Shown: piece after piece, positions 60,672 through 64,000 of the stretch | How the letters are laid out: every line of letters begins with the position of its first letter | Position numbering within the stretch: position 1 is the first letter of the stretch | Source: JBKPNJ01 sp963695705 | Lineage (GTDB): Bacteria > Actinomycetota > Actinomycetes > Propionibacteriales > Nocardioidaceae | NCBI GenBank assembly: GCA_963695705.1 | Contig: CAVOHB010000009.1 | Span: 1,364,001 to 1,428,000, forward strand | DNA: 64,000 bases | Direction of reading: 5' to 3' | The notes under the pieces: generated by a model | The model's input: only the letters and a program-made list of their open reading frames with translations | Database searches by the model: none | What the model was told of the DNA's origin: nothing | Position numbers and translations under genes: made by a program

Positions 60672-61064
60672 GTGGACTGCAGGATCGAACTCATCTTCGT
60701 GCCGGTGACCGACGTCGACCGGGCGATCGAGTTCTACGTGGACAAGGTCGGGTTCCACCTGGACATGCAGGCGCGCGTCGACGACAACATCCGATTTGTG
60801 CAGGTGACCCCGCCGACGTCTGCATGCTCAATCGCGTTCGGGGAGGGCATCACCGAGATGACTCCGGGTACGCAGAACAGCATCCAGGTGGTCGTGCCCG
60901 ATGCCGAGGCAGCACGGAGGGAGCTGCTCGAGCGCGGAGTCGACGCGCCCGAGGTCCAGACGCTGCAGTGGGGTTCGTTCACCTCGTTCACCGACCCCGA
61001 CGGCAACACCTGGACACTCCAGCAGCTCCCACCCCCGGGGTCCTACGAGCAGCCGGTCGGCTGA
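60672..61064 (+). CDS. VOC-family protein
   Basis: Protein of 130 residues from GTG 60672 with GGAGG seven bases upstream. RIELIFVPVTDVDRAIEFYV, VGFHLDMQARVDDNIRFVQV, IQVVVPDAEAARRELLERGV and FTSFTDPDGNTWTLQQLP give a full VOC fold with the common DPDGNTW end. Glyoxalase/bleomycin-resistance type, substrate unknown. It follows the GGDEF gene by 84 bp. Confidence 0.85.
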   Translation: MDCRIELIFVPVTDVDRAIEFYVDKVGFHLDMQARVDDNIRFVQVTPPTSACSIAFGEGITEMTPGTQNSIQVVVPDAEAARRELLERGVDAPEVQTLQWGSFTSFTDPDGNTWTLQQLPPPGSYEQPVG

Positions 61065-61270
61065 GCCCTTCGGCCCGGTCGTATAGGACGCCCGGCACGG
61101 CCTCTCGGCTGGTCCACGTGGGGTGGTCCGAGTGCTCCTACCCGGCATTCCACCACGGGGCAGCGCCCGGGTCGATCTACGGTAGATTCCGGATCCGAGC
61201 GCTCGCCTGAGCACACCGTCGAGCAACCAGCATTGCCGGGCTCAGACCCGGCGCGAACGAAGTTGTGCCT

Positions 61271-62048
61271 ATGCCTGAGCGATCCAGCCGCCTTGTCTTC
61301 GCCGACGACTTCGACGGCCCGGAGCTCGATCACGCCGTGTGGCTGCCGCACTACCTTCCTGCCTGGAGCTCGCGCGCCACGACCGCGGCCACCTACGACA
61401 TTGCTGACTCCTGTCTGCACCTTTCCATCCCAGCCGAGCAAGGCCTGTGGTGCGCAGACGACCACCGGCCGCCGATGCGCGTCTCGGGCATCCAGTCAGG
61501 AAACTTCTCCGGGCCCGCCGGCAGCACGCTCGGCCAGCAGCCATACCGGGAGGGCGTGACGGTCCAGGAGGAGCAGGAGACCTTCTGGGGCTGGACCCCC
61601 CAGTGCGCGTACGTCGAACTGCGCGCGCGTGGGGCCGTCACACCACGGTCGATGGTCGCCTGCTGGATGGTCGGCCTGGAGGACCGCCCCGAGAGATCGG
61701 CCGAGATCTGCGTGGCTGAGATGTTCGGGAGCGCCGTCGCGCCGGGTGAATCGACTGCTGTCGGCATGGGCCTTCACCCTTTCCGCGACCCGTCCGTGGC
61801 CGAGGATTTCGAGGCCGTCCGGCTGCCTATCGACGTCGCCGATTTCCACACCTACGCCGTCGACTGGACCTCCGAGAACGGCAGACTTCCTCGTGGACGG
61901 AGAGCTGGTGCGCAGCTGCCGCCGGCCACCGGCGTACCCGATGCAGGTGATGCTCGCGGTCTTCGACTTCCCCGATCTGGCCAGCAGAGACGACACGAAC
62001 TCGGTGCCCTCCATGGTCATCGACTATCTGCGCGGCTATCAGCGCTGA
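61271..62048 (+). CDS. GH16-like (concanavalin-fold) protein, one frameshift and altered active-site motif
   Basis: From ATG 61271: LVFADDFDGPELDHAVWLPH, WSSRATTAATYDIADSCLHL, SGNFSGPAGSTLGQQPYREG, WGWTPQCAYVELRARGAVTP and FHTYAVDWTSEN, the layout of a GH16 beta-glucanase-like fold. At about 61881 AACGGCAGAC has an extra G; the frame goes on as ADFLVDGELVRSCRRPPAYP, MQVMLAVFDFPDLASRDDTN to the stop at 62048. Restored length about 259 residues, with no signal peptide. The GH16 catalytic pattern ExDxxE appears as EICVAE, with Cys in place of the middle Asp. It may be an inactive or altered enzyme. Its end overlaps the convergent hydrolase gene by 32 bp. Confidence 0.75.
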
Positions 62049-62742
62049 GACCCAGCCGCTCGGCCGCCCAGGCAATCGCCTGCCGAATGGCCGCCCGCGC
62101 AGCATCGGTGTCGTCCATCGTCTCGAACCCGTGCTGCGCCCCGGCCACCTCGATGGTGTAGACGTCGTGGGTCGCGGCCAGGGCGTCGTTCGACTCGATC
62201 AGCCAGGCGCGCTCCTCGTACTCGGCGCGGGTCAGCAGGATCGGTGTGGAGGTGTCGGCCTGGATCGGCGTGGTGAAGGTCGAGGATGACTCCTCACTGT
62301 GCGCGCACATGGCGTAGGTCAGCCCCACTCCGCACAGCCAGGGTGGATCCGCGGCGAGCAGTGGTCCGAGCAGCACTCCGCCGCCGGAGAACGCGAACAC
62401 CACGACGCGCTCACCGTCGACGTCTGCGCTCGCCCGTGCAGTCCTCAGAGCGTCCTCGCAGTCGAGCAGTGCCTGGTCCAGGGCGTCGGGCGATGAGTAG
62501 CCGTGCTCGAACACCACCCCAACGGCCCCTGCCCCGGCCGCGAGAGCGCCGTAGGCGCGGTAGGCAGACCAGTCGGGCGGACGAATCGGGATCTCCGCCG
62601 GTACCGGCCCACCGTGCACGAACACCATCGCCGGCGCCGGTGTCCGCGCGGGCAGATAGTAGTCGATGCCGGCGGCTCTGACCGGCTGCACCGGCGTGTG
62701 CGGGAGGACGAAGGGCCACAGAAAGGGCGGCAGGTCGGTCAC
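62017..62742 (-). CDS. Alpha/beta hydrolase (dienelactone hydrolase-like)
   Basis: Protein of 241 residues from ATG 62742. PAMVFVHGGPVPAEIPIRP carries the HGG oxyanion motif, VVVFAFSGGGVLLGPLLAAD the Ser nucleophile (G-x-S-G-G variant F-S-G-G), and VAGAQHGFETMDDTDAARAA the catalytic His. The family hydrolyses esters or peptides; substrate unknown. Confidence 0.8.
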   Translation of the reverse strand: MTDLPPFLWPFVLPHTPVQPVRAAGIDYYLPARTPAPAMVFVHGGPVPAEIPIRPPDWSAYRAYGALAAGAGAVGVVFEHGYSSPDALDQALLDCEDALRTARASADVDGERVVVFAFSGGGVLLGPLLAADPPWLCGVGLTYAMCAHSEESSSTFTTPIQADTSTPILLTRAEYEERAWLIESNDALAATHDVYTIEVAGAQHGFETMDDTDAARAAIRQAIAWAAERLGLSADSRADSR

Positions 62743-62800
62743 GCCGCATGTTAACCGCGGCGATCAGGGGCGCCAACTGGTTTATGCCGCGTGCCGGCGG

Positions 62801-64000
62801 TCATCGCGTACGCAGGACCATCCCGCGACTCATCACGAACCGGACGTCCTCCAGGCGACGAACATCGTCGAGCGGATTGCCCTCCACGGCGATCAGGTCG
62901 GCCGCGTAGCCGGCCTCGACTCGGCCGATGCGGTCCGCCCAGCGCAGCAGCTCGGCTGCGTGGAGGGTGGCGCAGCGGATCGCGTCGACCGGCTGCTGGC
63001 CCCACCGCACGTGGTAGGCGAGCTGGCGCGCGTTGAGACCGTGCGGATAGATCCCGCTGTCGGTGCCGTAGGCGAGGCGTACGCCGGCCTGCACGCACTT
63101 GGCGAATCCCTCCCGCTGCGCCAGCGTCGTCTCGTCGTTCTTGCGCAGCACGTCGGCGCCCCAGCCCTGAGCCGCCCCGACCTCGGCGATGTAGTCGCCG
63201 CAGTAGATGTCGGCGACGAGAAATGTGCCTGCCTCGGCCATCATGTCGATCGACTCGTCGTCCATGAGTGAGCCGTGCTCGATGGACCGAACCCCGCCGC
63301 GGACAGCGCGCTTGATGCCTTCGGCACCATGGCAGTGGGCGGCGACGTCGGCGCCGTAGAGGGACGCCTCCTCGACGGCGGCGCGGATCTGGGCCTCGCT
63401 GAGCTCCGGAGCTCCGGGCACTCCCCCGGACGTCATCACGGCACCGGTCGCTATCAGCTTGACCAGATCGGCGCCGGCATGGAGCACGCGTCGCACCGCA
63501 CGTCGCACATCGTCGACGGAGTTGACGACGCCGATGCGAAGGTCATACGGGACGACGGCGTCGACATCGGGTGCGAGGCCGGTGATGTCACCGCCGCCGC
63601 CGGCGCAGGTGACGTACGCGCCGGCCACCTTCATCCGTGGACCGTTCACCCAGCCGGCATTGATGGCGTCGCGCAGGGCAATGTCGACGAAGGCGCGGAA
63701 CGTACCGACGTCCCGGACGGTGGTGAAGCCGGCCATCACCGTGTCACGCGCGTTCCGCACGCCGGACATGGCTTCCTGGGCCGCGGTGCGCGTCAAGAGC
63801 TCGGCATACCCGTGGCCACTGTCCGGTTCGCCGACCAGGTGCGCGTGGCAGTCGACCATGCCGGGCAGCAGTGTGTGGCTCGCGAGGTCGACGACACGCG
63901 GGCCCTCCGCCGGAGCATCCGCGACTGCAATCACATCGACGATGTCCCCGCCTTCGACGACCACCGCGCGGTCGGGCAGCAGGTCACCGGAGACGACGTC
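62801..64000 (-). CDS. Metal-dependent amidohydrolase (COG1228, prolidase/imidazolonepropionase-like), 5' end outside the window
   Basis: At least 400 residues are visible; the frame is open to the right edge (DVVSGDLLPDRAVVVEGGDI). The metal ligands are HTLLPGMVDCHAHLVGEPD (HxH), the probable carboxylated Lys in GADLVKLIATGAVMTSGGVP, the His in VAAHCHGAEGIKRAVRGGVR SIEHGS and the Asp in VRLAYGTDSGIYPHGLNARQ. The C-terminal ADLIAVEGNPLDDVRRLEDV is the typical closing beta-sandwich. Family members cleave Xaa-Pro/Xaa-Arg dipeptides, organophosphates or imidazolones. No signal peptide can be judged since the start is missing. Confidence 0.88.
   Translation of the reverse strand, partial: DVVSGDLLPDRAVVVEGGDIVDVIAVADAPAEGPRVVDLASHTLLPGMVDCHAHLVGEPDSGHGYAELLTRTAAQEAMSGVRNARDTVMAGFTTVRDVGTFRAFVDIALRDAINAGWVNGPRMKVAGAYVTCAGGGGDITGLAPDVDAVVPYDLRIGVVNSVDDVRRAVRRVLHAGADLVKLIATGAVMTSGGVPGAPELSEAQIRAAVEEASLYGADVAAHCHGAEGIKRAVRGGVRSIEHGSLMDDESIDMMAEAGTFLVADIYCGDYIAEVGAAQGWGADVLRKNDETTLAQREGFAKCVQAGVRLAYGTDSGIYPHGLNARQLAYHVRWGQQPVDAIRCATLHAAELLRWADRIGRVEAGYAADLIAVEGNPLDDVRRLEDVRFVMSRGMVLRTR

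Overview
The window is high-GC DNA from an actinobacterium. It carries the actinobacterial tig - clpP1 - clpP2 - clpX block next to valS, ANTAR-domain regulators, a mycothiol-type ArsC, many GTG starts and several starts without a ribosome-binding site. I would not name a genus. About the first 9.2 kb is core genome; the rest is a dense accessory region of short transcription units.

1-9.2 kb: possible start of folC (-), valS (+), an RTX-repeat protein (-), then clpX, clpP2, clpP1 and tig (all -), tRNA-Pro, a GNAT gene and tRNA-Gly. Every housekeeping protein gene here is broken by small indels, several of them homopolymer length changes. I count about 15 between 2.56 and 8.2 kb, which looks like a poor consensus rather than gene decay. 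An apparent ClpX-RTX fusion disappears once one indel is corrected.

9.2-19 kb: a second GNAT, then an arsenic/metal island: arsI/cadI, an ArsR-type repressor with an ArsP-like permease, and arsR-arsC. The arsI and arsR promoters share a 36-bp operator-like element (28/36 identical). Also here are a double-domain dCTP deaminase homologue, a DinB-type protein, an AraC-VOC pair and two more VOC proteins.

19-24 kb: GAF-ANTAR, GAF-GGDEF-EAL and GAF-ANTAR genes, with a chimeric pseudogene made from the 5' end of a UDP-glucuronate decarboxylase and the 3' end of a UDP-glucose dehydrogenase.

24-42 kb: mostly single genes: MmcQ/YjbR, flavin monooxygenase, a Tet/Otr-type ribosomal protection GTPase with an overlapping leader ORF, VOC proteins, SRPBCC, a RecF/OLD-like ATPase, alpha/beta hydrolase, SDR, RibD/DHFR-like reductase, zinc alcohol dehydrogenase, amine oxidase, Kup and quinone oxidoreductase.

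42-58 kb: the most coherent system. On the minus strand a five-gene unit encodes a Tat-exported lipoprotein binding protein, two permeases, a fused double ATPase and a choline sulfatase. Facing it are a serine hydrolase, an IclR regulator and a tightly overlapping operon: BKACE enzyme, carnitine 3-dehydrogenase, two tandem thioesterases, acyl-CoA dehydrogenase and enoyl-CoA hydratase. Together they suggest import and breakdown of quaternary ammonium compounds (carnitine, its esters, choline-O-sulfate) to glycine betaine.

58-64 kb: zinc-ribbon protein, methyltransferase, GGDEF protein with an alanine-rich N-terminus, VOC protein, GH16-like protein, alpha/beta hydrolase, and an amidohydrolase running off the right edge.

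Four dispersed hairpin repeats (arms related to TTGCGTCATGC / GCATGACGCAA, core GGGTC..GACCC) sit at gene borders. One of them supplies the stop codon of the amine oxidase gene and the start codon of kup.
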